DNA of 64,000 bases from Dendrophyllia cribrosa (Eukaryota > Cnidaria > Anthozoa > Scleractinia > Dendrophylliidae). The DNA lies in assembly GCA_024195265.1 (NCBI GenBank), contig JAJLRJ010000014.1, forward strand, positions 13,708,459 to 13,772,458, read 5' to 3'. Made by a program: the position numbers and the translations under genes. Below the pieces are notes generated by a model, which saw only the letters and a program-made list of their open reading frames with translations, had not been told where the DNA came from and did not search any database. Of the stretch, positions 34,986 to 43,728 are shown in pieces. Positions within the stretch are counted from its first letter, which is position 1. The number at the start of each line of letters is the position of its first letter.

Positions 34986-35330
34986 TTACGGGTCTTTGTA
35001 CACCTCGTAAAGTTCAGCGATATGCTTGATGATGTTTCCAAAGGGATCCTCACCATAATGCTTACGCCACAAAAACTCCTGTAGGTAGCCTTCGAAGAGA
35101 TCTTTGTATGTTCCTGTACGGGGTAGACCTCGCTTTACTCCCCACCATGTATTCTCGATGCCCTGCGTGTGAGCACCGGTGTCTGGGTCTGCGAAGTTTA
35201 GGCCGTGGTTAACTGTGAGATGTTGATAGCCCTCATCTTGTAGGAAATCACAATGAATGAAAATCACAAGCTCTCCACTTGTCACTCATCACGCGGGTTC
35301 CTGGCAATATGTGAGCGCGTATAATAGCCC
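34986..35330 (-). pseudogene. ISXO2/Merlin-type transposase fragment
   Basis: The minus-strand frame has HLTVNHGLNFADPDTGAHT followed by an IENTWWGVKR segment and FLWRKHYG, the conserved C-terminal half of the ISXO2-like DDE transposase domain found in Merlin transposons and their host-derived relatives. Upstream in another frame, GTRVMSDKWRA (near 35290-35320) matches the segment with the catalytic Asp, so a frame change separates the two. The N-terminal part is not found. It could be a transposon remnant or a decayed domesticated gene. Confidence 0.7.
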
Positions 35331-35490
35331 TTTTCACGGTTGATTTTTCTCATTTGCATTACAATGTTATCCAACGTGGATGCGAGGCAATTTCGGGCTA
35401 AAACTACAAAATAGCCCAAAATTGCCTCACATACACGCTAGATTTAATTGTAATGCAAATGAGCAGAGTTAACCGTGAAAAGGGCTATTA
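35322..35490. mobile_element. 169-bp hairpin MITE (TAATAGCCCTTTTCACGG ends)
   Basis: Left end TAATAGCCCTTTTCACGGTT and the right end its inverse. The inner parts ATTTGCATTACAATG... and GCAATTTCGGGCTA also pair with the right half. Flanked by TA-type sequence; lies just upstream of the transposase relic. Confidence 0.75.
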
Positions 35491-35767
35491 GCAAATAGTT
35501 TCTTTATCCCTGCGGTCTACTAATCTATCACCGTTTCTGTAGACGTGGTCTCATCGTCTTGCGAGGTCTCATGCACTGCTTGATTAACGGTATATTTGTG
35601 CGCCCAAGCGTAAGTTAGGACTAATATTTTTTTAATGGGAAGCTTGCTACCAGAAAACCATAAGTACGGGCGCAGTGATGCCATGCCATTGCAATGTCTC
35701 TTCGAGCATCGCCACTCAAACCCGTCTCGCGATTTCGCGCGTTTCGTCCAGCTTAGTGCTTAGCAGC

Positions 35768-36150
35768 AGTCAGGCCTAGGACACTTCAGGGCCGACGCGA
35801 GTAGGTTCTGTTCCTTGCTCCAACCTATAATAGGTTGGAAATACGGAAATTTTTCCGGATAACGTTCTCCATTTTGCTTGGCCACTTCATAAACGAACTT
35901 GCTCAACCAAAAGTTCAGCGTAGTTGCCGACATGTGCTCGAGCGAAACGGTCAGATCTTCAACGTCTTAGCATTTGAGACCGGCCACTTCAACAATTTCT
36001 AACATTGCACATTGATTTTGCTGTCGCTGCTGCCATTCCTCGAAGATTTTTCTACCCCATTTAGTATTGTATTGTGTTGCTTTCGGAGTGGCTTCCGACA
36101 CTAGACTTGTCTCTTCTTCTTTCAGTTACTCTTTGGAGGGCGAAACCGAC
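35768..36150 (-). pseudogene. QRICH1/ZMYM-like (DUF3504-associated) N-terminal fragment
   Basis: The minus strand from about 36122 reads ATPKATQYNTKWGRKIFEEW, then after one in-frame TAA continues as VEDLTVSLEHMSATTLNFWL and SKFVYEVAKQNGERYPEKF. This resembles the N-terminal helical region of QRICH1/ZMYM2-type proteins (LNFWLxKFVxEV with a preceding T-x-WxxxIFxEW), a domain linked to Crypton-derived genes. The C-terminal DUF3504 recombinase-like part is not seen, and the frame ends soon after (35768). It is a decayed gene or retrocopy. Confidence 0.5.
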
Positions 36151-36194
36151 CAGCCATGTTTCTACTACAAAAGCTCTATAAAAATAAATTGTTA

Positions 36195-36355
36195 AATAGC
36201 CCAATTTCGATATATTAAAATTCAACTTCACACAAAAGACATCACTACGAGGCTTAGGGGAAGAAACCATACAAATCCCTACTATCATTCCCCTAAGCCT
36301 CGTAGTGATGTCTTTTGTTTCAAGTTGAATTTTAATATATCGAAATTTGGCTATT
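36195..36355. mobile_element. 161-bp hairpin MITE
   Basis: Near-perfect inverted arms of about 65-70 bp: AATAGCC..AATTTCGATATATT at the left, the inverse at the right, and CATCACTACGAGGCTTAGGGG / CCCCTAAGCCTCGTAGTGATG inside (20 or so bases each side of a short loop). Confidence 0.8.
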
Positions 36356-36440
36356 CAATGCTGGATATTTCCAAACTCCTATGGGACAACTCCACGCCCA
36401 CGTAATAAACATGAAAAACACAATCTATTGTTTCATTTTA

Positions 36441-36553
36441 TAAGTAAATAAAATATTCGCGTTCGACCTTTATGGGCTTTAAAACGGCTCTCCTACGGCT
36501 CTCCGTTTTAAATGCCCATAAAGGTCGAACGTGAATATTTTATCTATTACTTA
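36441..36553. mobile_element. ~113-bp hairpin MITE
   Basis: TAAGTAAATA...ATATTCGCGTTCGACC pairs with GGTCGAACGTGAATATT...TATTACTTA. The arms are about 45 bp with loop sequence CTCCTACGG. Confidence 0.75.
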
Positions 36554-36739
36554 ACGGTTGGTGAACAAAAAGCGCCTAAAAAATGTCGGTATTTAAACGC
36601 CGATTTAAACGGTTCCAACGTTTGCGGCAACATTCCTACAAACATTTTGTTGGACAAAAATCCAGATACCACGCAGCTCTTAACAACCGTCTAATTTCAT
36701 TGGACCTGTATATCACGCAACTCTACTGGGTAGAGTCTA

Positions 36740-37050
36740 CCTTCTATAGCTCAGAAGGAGGTCGGACACTTATTGAGAATTATATAACGTAATGTCGACA
36801 CTTAGAATTTTATTTTCAATAAATTTTTAAGTGTAAAAAAGAAAATCTAAAATCCCCACTGAGGATTGAACCTGTGACCTCAGCTAGATTAGACTTACAT
36901 AGCCTACCGTACTACTGTACCACCTAGCTTCTCGGGTTGTTTAGTCCTAAATTTAACTATATAAACTGCTGACCCAACCTCAACTGAAAGCTAACCAGTT
37001 ACACCGTTATATAAGTCTCAATAAGGTGTCCGACCTCCTTCTGAGCTATG
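36740..37050. mobile_element. ~310-bp inverted-ended element containing a tRNA-like SINE
   Basis: AGCTCAGAAGGAGGTCGGAC near 36737-36757 is mirrored by GTCCGACCTCCTTCTGAGCT near 37029-37048, and ATTATATAACG pairs with CGTTATATAAG further in. The centre carries the SINE-like head at 36848-36936. Confidence 0.65.
36848..36936 (-). mobile_element. tRNA-derived SINE head
   Basis: On the minus strand, GCTAGGTGGTACAGTAGTAC is A-box-like and CACAGGTTCAATCCTCAGTG contains a good B box (GGTTCAATCC). About 40 bases separate them, as in a tRNA. The acceptor stem does not pair well, so a SINE or tRNA pseudogene is more likely than a functional tRNA. Confidence 0.55.
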
Positions 37051-37259
37051 GAATTGTTGAAAGTGTTGAAATAATGTTGGAAGAGTTGTTGTAAACGTGT
37101 TCCAACAATTTTATTAATTCAAAACCTCCATCCAATATCTCTCTTAATTAGACGGTACGATCTTACCTACGATTATCGCATGCGACACGCTTACGCCATG
37201 ACTACAACACCAATCGCGTCGAATCAACCTACAACATCCTTACGACAGACGCACACAAT

Positions 37260-37345
37260 CAATCAATCAATTAATCAATCAATCAATAATCTTTATTTAA
37301 ACACGATAAAGTTTAAGCGCTGCCGCTTGTGGGGTCGTGTATTTA
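37260..37345 (-). repeat. LINE 3'-UTR fragment with (AATC)n microsatellite
   Basis: AATCAATC repeats followed by TCTTTATTTAAACACG and CTTGTGGGGTCGTG, the inverse of the LINE 3' end at 22.5 kb. Confidence 0.55.
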
Positions 37346-37500
37346 ACTATACTTTTGAACAGGTCATCAGTCCAACAACACGAAAAATGTCGTACGATTT
37401 TAAAACATGTTTTAAAACTCTACGACAATCGCAGCCGAGAACAATAAAAAGATGACGTTTCGTGACGTTTTAGTGACAAAAATTATCTAAATTTGAGAAG

Positions 37501-37845
37501 CGAGAAATTAGTTACAACCTAAGGGACTCTGAGGATAAACTTAATGTTCCATTGCCGCGCACAAACTATTATAAAAATAGTTTCAGTTACAGTGGCGCCA
37601 TGCTCTGGAACAGCCTTTCTCATAATGTAAGGAAAGCTGAGTCCCTTGGGCAATTTAAACGACTTCTCAAAGAGGAACTATAAGGCACGGCATTCGTGGA
37701 AAGCAGCTTTTTATTATTTATTAAATTCTTCATATATAGATATTTTTTAATATTAGTTTATTGCTTTGTGTTAGTATTATAATGATTTTTAGCTGACGAA
37801 TTTTTACCGTGTTTAAATAAAAGTATTATCTATCTATCTATCTAG
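37501..37845 (+). pseudogene. LINE 3' end (C-terminal tail plus 3' UTR)
   Basis: From 37501 the plus strand encodes SYNLRDSEDKLNVPLPRTNY then GAMLWNSLSHNV and stops at 37683. This is the typical LINE RT C-terminus (compare 7.7 kb). The 3' UTR ends in (TATC)n at about 37826-37845. Everything upstream is missing. Confidence 0.75.
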
Positions 37846-38008
37846 GGTGGAAGTGGTGTTGCGTCAAAATGGGAGACCCGGGGGGGGGGGGGGGGGGGGA
37901 CTCCCATATAAAAATGACGGGGGTGCTCGTCGTACCTTTTAGGGGTTAAAATTTGTAGATTGGTACGCTTAGGGTACTAAAATCTAAAATGATCACCGTT
38001 AGAATTAT

Positions 38009-38275
38009 AGTAGTAGGGTAAAAACGCACCTAGGCCACTTCCAATTAACCCCAAATTTCACACAATTTGGCACATTTTTCTTTCCTCAATCATCAGCTAA
38101 AAATCAGCAATTCTAATCAATTCCATCTAGTGTTTCATTTAACATAACTTAACCTTTTCTGTTCAGTTCCAGCAACTTCCTAATTTGTTGAATTTGGGGG
38201 GAACGATTTTTGTGATTTTTCTGTGAAATTTGGGGTTAATTGGAAGTGGCCTAGGTGCGTTTTTACCCTACTACT
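38009..38275 (+). repeat. Left terminal module (267 bp) with its own 54-bp inverted ends
   Basis: The module starts AGTAGTAGGGTAAAAACGCA and ends with the exact inverse; its arms match for about 54 bp. The same 267-bp module occurs at 57989-58255 in the same orientation on the plus strand, not inverted as ordinary terminal repeats would be. Inside it on the element side, a 52-bp segment (38276-38327) is a conventional inverted repeat with 57937-57988. Confidence 0.9.
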
Positions 38276-38327
38276 TCCGCTAAAATTTAACACAAGATTT
38301 TGTCAAGTTCCCAAATTCCAAGGCCAA
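38276..38327 (+). repeat. Inner terminal inverted repeat, left copy (52 bp)
   Basis: Starts TCCGCTAAAATTTAACAC and matches the reverse complement of 57937-57988 with two mismatches. It anchors the orientation of the two termini independently of the outer module. Confidence 0.9.
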
Positions 38328-38353
38328 TTCCAGTGTGGAAAATCTTCCACAAA

Positions 38354-39271
38354 ATGAAAAAACTGCATCTTTCAACTACTGCAAAGTCCCCATCTGTGAA
38401 AAAACTTTCTCTGGAAAAGAAAATGTTTGATTCCGAAGATGAAGATGAAGATGAGGAAATAGATGACACTCCTGAAATTATTCAAGAAACATATACAACA
38501 ACAACATGGCATTCTCACAAAAATTTCAGACTTGAACATTTTAAAGATGTCATCCGTAAAAATCAGGGGAAAAATCAAATTCCACTTAAAGATCTTGAAT
38601 TTTATCAAAAAGAAATTCTCTCCCAAATTCCTCGCGATGAAATCACAAGAAAAAAAGTCAGGGAGTTTGTTAAAGCTTCCAAATGGAAAAAAGTCAATGG
38701 CAACGATCATGAAATTTTCAATCACATAACAAATCACGATGGAAATGACTATGAGCATCTGGAAAAGTTCCTCATTGACGATTTTAAATATTTTTCACTG
38801 ACATATGATGATCTTCATCTCAAGCGAAAAAAGTTTCTTAATTTCAATCAAGTTCTTTTCTCCCTGTTGAAAAAGAATGGTTTCAATCCAAATGAAGATG
38901 ATTTTAAACTGTTGGTTCTTCCATCAAGAAGGGCAGAACAGGAAAAAATAATCCAAACAATCTTCAAAAAAATAAATGGAAAGAAAATGGAAGCCAGCGA
39001 AGCAGCGAAGCAAACAATGAGTGATCATGAAGATTGCCTCACTTGCTCAGAGGAGGAAGAAAGGAGCGAAAATGAAACCCCCACAACATCTGACGAAGAA
39101 TTTATTGTTTCTGATTCAGAGATGGAAGAGGCAGAAGAAATAGAACTCATCTATGAGACAATGATAAATCTCCAAGAGGAAAACAAGATTCTTAAAAATG
39201 AACTCCAAAAACAAAGTTTCATCCTCTGGGAAATCCATCGGGAATTGAAAGAAAGAGGCGTTATTTCATAA
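38354..39271 (+). CDS. Unknown Polinton protein, 305 aa, basic N-terminus, acidic and coiled-coil C-terminus
   Basis: Not recognised. The first ATG is at 38354 (preceded by CACAAA); an upstream in-frame TTG lies in the terminal repeat. The N-terminus is Lys/Ser-rich, then an acidic run (SEDEDEDEEIDD, about residues 29-40). The middle is helical with KLLVLPSRRAEQEKI, followed by an acidic Ser/Glu-rich stretch and a final leucine-rich coiled coil (INLQEENKILKNELQKQ). It is intact. It is the only gene left of the integrase and points inward from the left terminus, mirroring PolB at the other end. A terminal- or DNA-binding role is possible but only a guess from position and charge. Confidence 0.7.
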   Translation: MKKLHLSTTAKSPSVKKLSLEKKMFDSEDEDEDEEIDDTPEIIQETYTTTTWHSHKNFRLEHFKDVIRKNQGKNQIPLKDLEFYQKEILSQIPRDEITRKKVREFVKASKWKKVNGNDHEIFNHITNHDGNDYEHLEKFLIDDFKYFSLTYDDLHLKRKKFLNFNQVLFSLLKKNGFNPNEDDFKLLVLPSRRAEQEKIIQTIFKKINGKKMEASEAAKQTMSDHEDCLTCSEEEERSENETPTTSDEEFIVSDSEMEEAEEIELIYETMINLQEENKILKNELQKQSFILWEIHRELKERGVIS

Positions 39272-39300
39272 ATATGAATGTAAAACATTTATATTCTGAC

Positions 39301-40290
39301 TCAGGATTTTTGCACATCACTCAGCGGAATCCAGGAATTGAATCCAACGGGATATCCTTTCCATTTAACCAAGGCTTTCTTTTTCTTCTGATCGCGGCGA
39401 ATAACCTTTTCAATGCGAAACACGCTTTGGTTTGTCCTTTGGAGTTCCGCTTCGTAAAATGATCCAGTTATTTTTTCTCCCAACAGATCGACTAACCTGT
39501 ATGTCACAGGATTTGTGTTCAAAACCTCGTCGACGACAAATATCTCCTCTGTCCAGTTCGGCGTGAAACCTTTATCGAATATCTTTCGTTTAAACTTTGA
39601 TATTCTAACCCTGTCGCCGACTTTGAATTTTGCTGGGTTGTGTTTAGCATAAATCATGTCTCCGAAAAGATTAGCAAAAACCTTTGTTTCATTTTTCTGT
39701 TTGCTCGCCTCTGCGGGTGACATCTTAATGCTTGAATGATAAGTGTTATTATATTGATCACTAACCTGTCCAGTTTGTCAAAGAAAATTGTATTATTGTT
39801 AGCAGAAAACATCCGGAAGAGTTTTCTCCTTCATCGTCTTGTTCCAGCGTTCAACCACAGATGACTTTTCTTCGTTCTCTGTGACATATAATTTTATCCC
39901 ATTCTTATCCAGGAGATCCTTCATAGTTCCATTGAAAAATTCACTTCCTTTGTCTGTCCAAAGCATCTTTGGTTTTCGTGCCTTCGTAAATATTGATCGG
40001 AAAGCATCTGCAACTGTTTGTCCTCGCTTGTTTTTCAGGGGGTGAATCCAACCAAACTTTGAGAAAACATCGATCACCATCAGGAGATATCTTATTCCTT
40101 TGTTCCATTTTGAAAATTTCCCCATCTCGACCAGATCAGCTGCCCAAATGTTGTCAACGCCATATGAAATGACTCTTCTCTTTGGAAATCTTCTCCTTAT
40201 CGGCTGGTGAAGTTCATTTGCCAGATTTTGAGTCCAGCCTTCACTCAAAATCTTTTCCCGTTTTTTGGGAACCCAAACCGAATTTTTGTT
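39301..40290 (-). pseudogene. INT: Polinton retroviral-type integrase with C-terminal chromodomain (two frame changes)
   Basis: Would insert the element into host DNA. The first frame (from about 40290 to 39799) contains the rve core: Asp in AADLVEM, Asp in WTDKGSEF, Glu in SVVERWN, preceded by LHQPIRRRFPKRRV as usual in Polintons. The last frame (39301-39723 and a little upstream) has the HSSIK/MSPAEAS segment, an SH3-like FKVGDRVRISKFKRK part, and a chromodomain (RIEKVIRR ... LVKWKGYPVGFNSWI). Between about 39820 and 39740 the reading frame changes twice, one extra base then one missing base, so the enzyme is not encoded intact. No ATG begins the first frame; it opens just after a TAG and overlaps the end of the PLA2-like gene. 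The usual N-terminal zinc-binding part is short or absent. Confidence 0.9.
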
Positions 40291-41050
40291 TTGCGTTGAT
40301 TGTGTTTCTTGCTAAAGCATGTCCCCACTGTCTTTCTTTCCAGGGAATAGCATCCAATGCGGCAACCATCTTTCTGTCTGCTTTGTTTTTACATTTGCGT
40401 GGATCTGTTTGTTTTGCGCAGATTGTATAATCAACATCGTGTTGCATAGAAACTGCATCTGTTTTTCCAGTTGGTTGTTGCCAGATTTCCAGAATCTTTC
40501 CAGTATCGTCAAATCTGACTTGCTTATCCAATGGGTTCCAAGGGCCGGTATAGTTATGTCCGGGAAGAGTGAAACCGCTTCGCGGTCTGGGAAGTTTTCC
40601 AATCAAGTTATGAACATCCAATCCTCTTCCATCCAAATCTGCTCGATCTGTCTTATATTTTCTATTTGGTCTTATCGTTGTGCTCAGTTGATCCAGCATA
40701 TCGGAAGAGGTTTTAGCAAGAAATGGTTTCATCTTATCCAAAGCAAAATCCAATGCTTTTTTCTGAGTGTTTTTGTTTCTCAGCAGTTCACTTGCCCCAT
40801 AACGACCCATTTCAACTGTTTTCTTCCCGAGCCACGGAAGAGCATGTGCAAAACCAGTCAGTGCAAGTTCACCAAAGCCCCCACCTTGTGAGGGCAGACT
40901 CAGTTTCCCCTGTTTCACGAATCTGGTTTTCTTTATTCCACAGGAAGCGCAATGGCAAAACCACATCTTTCTTCCATTTTTTGCAGTCATATATCCGGAT
41001 GGTTCAACGCAACCAGTGACTCTTTTTTCTTTGACGCAATATGATTCCAT
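40241..41050 (-). CDS. Zinc-ribbon-like / parvovirus-type phospholipase A2 protein, 269 aa
   Basis: Probably a virion protein that attacks endosomal membrane during entry, by analogy with the parvovirus VP1 PLA2 domain. N-terminus: cysteines at 5, 14, 32, 34 and 37 around KNGRKMWF, similar to DUF5679-type zinc ribbons but with one usual Cys replaced. The middle has Gly-rich and helical sequence. From ~155 the PLA2-like part has a calcium-loop-like LPGHNYTGPWNPL (162-174), the catalytic-type HDVDY (204-208) and NKADRKM (222-228). ATG at 41050 follows TTAAAA. Its start overlaps the protease end by 47 bp and its end overlaps the integrase frame. It is intact. Enzymatic activity is inferred; the Gly pattern of the loop (GPWN instead of GxGN) is slightly off. 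Confidence 0.8.
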   Translation of the reverse strand: MESYCVKEKRVTGCVEPSGYMTAKNGRKMWFCHCASCGIKKTRFVKQGKLSLPSQGGGFGELALTGFAHALPWLGKKTVEMGRYGASELLRNKNTQKKALDFALDKMKPFLAKTSSDMLDQLSTTIRPNRKYKTDRADLDGRGLDVHNLIGKLPRPRSGFTLPGHNYTGPWNPLDKQVRFDDTGKILEIWQQPTGKTDAVSMQHDVDYTICAKQTDPRKCKNKADRKMVAALDAIPWKERQWGHALARNTINAKQKFGLGSQKTGKDFE

Positions 41051-41450
41051 TTTTAATTAAATAATCTTTTATGAATTTCTCATTTTGCATCGTGTCAGTT
41101 AAACTGAAAGGTTTGAGAATATCATAGAAATCTTTTCCTTGTGCCCATTGATGCAGGAAGAAGAGGCAATAATAACCGCAGAGAACACTGTTTATGTTTT
41201 GATACTGACTGCTGTTCCAAATTACAGGTTTGTTGCTTTTAAATTCTTGTGGAAATCCCATTCCAAATGAGTCAAAATACCACGTGAATTTCTGTCCCGG
41301 AGCGCAAGCAACCCAATGAGTTCCTGCATTTTTCAGTGAATCAAGGTTAATGATGCAGGGAGTGTGTTGTTTTGGCATGAATTCATCTCTCGCAAAGATT
41401 CCTTTAAAGTTGGGGATCTGCAGAAACTCAATCCATTTTAAAAGATCCAT
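41004..41450 (-). CDS. PRO: Adenain-like cysteine protease (Ulp1/C5 fold), 148 aa
   Basis: Maturation protease expected to cut capsid and core precursors in the virion. The catalytic set is visible: His45 in GTHWVA, Asp60 in WYFDSFG, Gln82 in SSQYQ and Cys91 in LCGYYCLFF, in the order and spacing of adenovirus protease and Ulp1. The start at 41450 (MDLLKW) is chosen because it gives the normal N-terminus of the family; the longer frame to 41645 overlaps the core-X-like gene and is low in complexity. Intact. It sits between core X and the PLA2-like gene in the leftward capsid block. Confidence 0.9.
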   Translation of the reverse strand: MDLLKWIEFLQIPNFKGIFARDEFMPKQHTPCIINLDSLKNAGTHWVACAPGQKFTWYFDSFGMGFPQEFKSNKPVIWNSSQYQNINSVLCGYYCLFFLHQWAQGKDFYDILKPFSLTDTMQNEKFIKDYLIKNGIILRQRKKSHWLR

Positions 41451-41476
41451 ATTTGACAGAGGTTTGTTTTTGAATC

Positions 41477-42343
41477 TCACAGTATTGCTCCTATTATAGG
41501 AATCTTGTTGAATGGACTTTTCGATCCCAGCAGAAGTCCTTTGCCCTGCTGACGCGGTCGCTTCGCTCCCTTTTTTGATTTTTTTTTTCCCATTCCAACA
41601 GAGTTTCGTCCCCAAGTTCCGATGAATGGAGGAGGTCGTGCCCAAGGAGCTCCTAGTCTAGGAGCTCCCTTTCCTTTTGGTCTGCCGACTCTAGGAGCTC
41701 CTTTTCCTCCTTTTGGTCTGCCGACTCTTGGCGCTCCTTTTCCAAATAAATTTTTAACCATGTCAAGAGCCAATGGAATTCCAATGGATGCCAGAATAGT
41801 ACCAAGTGCTCCTCCAGATTGTTTTGCGGTTGGTTTCATCATAACTTGTCTTCCTGATTGCAAGGCAACCAAAATATCCTGTTTCTGTTTATTTGTCAAC
41901 AAATGTTTATTATCAATCAGTTTCTGAATTTTATTTTGAGGGATGAGAAACCCGGCCACTTGACCGCCGCTTCCGCTTATCTTTTTAACTATTTGACTCG
42001 CTCCTTCGCTCGCTAATCCAGCGAGTGCTGATAATCCCAGTGTTTTTCCTAGGGTTGGTGCAAGTGTTTTCACTAAAGGAACAATAGCAGAAAAAAGACT
42101 TCCACCTTGTTTCATCACTTTTCTGATTTGTGTTTTTGTTATCTTAATCTCAACTCCTTTTCTCAGAGATGTCGCTTTTGCGATTCTTTTAATTTGATTG
42201 GCTGTCAGCATCAGCTCATCGCTTCCACTTGTTTGATTTCGTCCCAATCTCAGGGTAACAGGCATGTTTGTTCTGAATGCTCTTCCAAGCTTTTGTTTTT
42301 GTCCTTTAGACAAATTTACTTTATATGGGTGATATGTTGTCAT
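41477..42343 (-). CDS. Adenovirus core protein X/mu-like virion protein, 288 aa
   Basis: Likely DNA-condensing or membrane-active core protein. The start at 42343 (MTTYHPYKVN) follows TTAAAA; an in-frame ATG five codons earlier is less likely. N-terminal part is KVNLSKGQKQKLGRA-like. Residues ~85-125 form a hydrophobic Gly/Ala-rich segment (TLGKTLGLSALAGLASEGA), then FLIPQNKIQKLIDNKHLLT. The repeated RVGRPKGGKGAP units are a basic linker. The C-terminus is KGLLLGSKSPFNKIPIIGAIL-like. The hydrophobic segment and the NSPFNxIPxxGxIL-type ending are hallmarks of this Polinton/adintovirus family. A Gly-Gly pattern near residue 87 and 180 could be protease sites (inference). Intact. Confidence 0.85.
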   Translation of the reverse strand: MTTYHPYKVNLSKGQKQKLGRAFRTNMPVTLRLGRNQTSGSDELMLTANQIKRIAKATSLRKGVEIKITKTQIRKVMKQGGSLFSAIVPLVKTLAPTLGKTLGLSALAGLASEGASQIVKKISGSGGQVAGFLIPQNKIQKLIDNKHLLTNKQKQDILVALQSGRQVMMKPTAKQSGGALGTILASIGIPLALDMVKNLFGKGAPRVGRPKGGKGAPRVGRPKGKGAPRLGAPWARPPPFIGTWGRNSVGMGKKKSKKGAKRPRQQGKGLLLGSKSPFNKIPIIGAIL

Positions 42344-42388
42344 TTTTAATGATAACATATGTTTTTCGCTTCGCTCAGCTTCGCTTTT

Positions 42389-43660
42389 CTAAGCTATAAC
42401 CAGCTTATTTCCAACTTTATCAATCTTAGCTGTTTCCTCATAAAGAACCACTGCATGCACATGGAAGGCTGCAGCTGCATTGGCATTCAGCGTATATCGA
42501 AATATCAACTGCTTGGGATCTCGTGTTGGTTTTTCAGCTTGGTAAGATAAGTCGAAATAAATGAGGCTGAAGAGAGATTGAAAGTTAGCCAAATTCAACT
42601 GAGTACCAGTGTTGAAGTCATTTTTCCTCATTGCATAAGCCATGACATCATTGAAGATTCTGACTTTCGATTCTGTGTCATAGTCAGTTTCAGGATAAAA
42701 CACTCCATTTCCATACTCCAATCTGCAAGTTGACAGGGATGAGTTTGCATTTGCTGCATTCAGCTTGAAAGTGTCAAAGAAATATGGGTTATCTTCTGCA
42801 GGGTCATCATTGGGTGGAGCTGCTCTTTTCAGCCAGACAAAAATATGTTTTACATTATCAATGCTCGCTGAAATCTGGAAGAATCCTGATGATTGTGCAG
42901 GAGGTGATTGATCATATATCTCCCTCAGATACTTCCATTGCGATTCTTTCAGGAATGAACTGACAAATTTATCATAAAGAGAATCTTTTGGTGTCAATCT
43001 CGGCACCCAAAGCAAAAATCTGTTGATAACAACTCTTCCAGGATCTGTGCCATTTGCCATATGAATTAATTCAGAATCCTGTTGAAGATTAATTTCGAAT
43101 TGCAGCTGCATTGGGACTAACATCCTGTCTTCCAGTTCCTCGAAAAAGGAGAAACGATTCAGGGGGATAATGCAATTAACATCTTTTGCCCCTCCAGTTC
43201 CATTGTCTCGAAGAGCTTGAGTTTGGATTCTTCTCGCTTCAAATCCTGTGTTATTCGCAGCAGTTGTCGCATTTACATCCAGATACCAGAAACTGTTCTT
43301 TGCGACTGATCTGCTGAAGTCATCTGAGTATTCCAACAGATTTTTAACAAAAGTAACTTTATGCAGATTATCAGGTTCATAAACAATCTTTCCTGCAGAT
43401 CTGATGACCATGTGTTTTATCAGGGAATGAGAGCCATTCAACACTGTTATCCTATCAGCAGCAGCATATCCAGCACCGTCTGCTAATTTCTGGAGTTGAA
43501 ATTGCACTTCAAAATAAGCGTTATGCCAGTCATAAAACGCCGATCTGTCATTGATGGTGAATTTATAACCATTTTTTGCTTGATGTTGCCCATTTGCTGG
43601 GGCTCTGATAACATCATCCAACTGGAATCTTACTAAGTTCATTTCTTTGGAGATATTCAT
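42389..43660 (-). CDS. MCP: Major capsid protein (double jelly-roll, hexon-like), 423 aa
   Basis: Forms trimeric capsomers of the icosahedral shell. Recognised by overall sequence typical of Polinton MCPs: the N-terminal INDRSAFYDWHNAYFEVQFQ strand region, VLNGSHSLIKHMVIRSAGK, INRFLLWVPRLTPKDSLYDKF, and the C-terminal FRYTLNANAAAAFHVHAV. The frame as given starts MNISKEMNL at 43660. Another frame upstream begins ATG at 43676 (MAFRSNEYLQRNELSK) and looks like the natural N-terminus, so a single-base indel near 43625 may have altered only the first ~20 residues. The rest is intact. Located next to penton and core genes, as usual. Confidence 0.9.
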   Translation of the reverse strand: MNISKEMNLVRFQLDDVIRAPANGQHQAKNGYKFTINDRSAFYDWHNAYFEVQFQLQKLADGAGYAAADRITVLNGSHSLIKHMVIRSAGKIVYEPDNLHKVTFVKNLLEYSDDFSRSVAKNSFWYLDVNATTAANNTGFEARRIQTQALRDNGTGGAKDVNCIIPLNRFSFFEELEDRMLVPMQLQFEINLQQDSELIHMANGTDPGRVVINRFLLWVPRLTPKDSLYDKFVSSFLKESQWKYLREIYDQSPPAQSSGFFQISASIDNVKHIFVWLKRAAPPNDDPAEDNPYFFDTFKLNAANANSSLSTCRLEYGNGVFYPETDYDTESKVRIFNDVMAYAMRKNDFNTGTQLNLANFQSLFSLIYFDLSYQAEKPTRDPKQLIFRYTLNANAAAAFHVHAVVLYEETAKIDKVGNKLVIA

Positions 43661-43728
43661 TCGATCGAAAAGCCATTTTGATAGATTATTTTAAATTCCT
43701 TGGCCACTGATTAAGTCTATTCAGGATG

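Noticed and set aside
36848..36936. Functional tRNA gene
   Set aside because: A and B boxes are present, but no stable acceptor stem is seen and it is embedded in an inverted-ended repeat.
41451..41645. N-terminal extension of the protease to 41645
   Set aside because: The extension overlaps the core-X-like gene in another frame and lacks any family resemblance; the start at 41450 gives the usual protease N-terminus.
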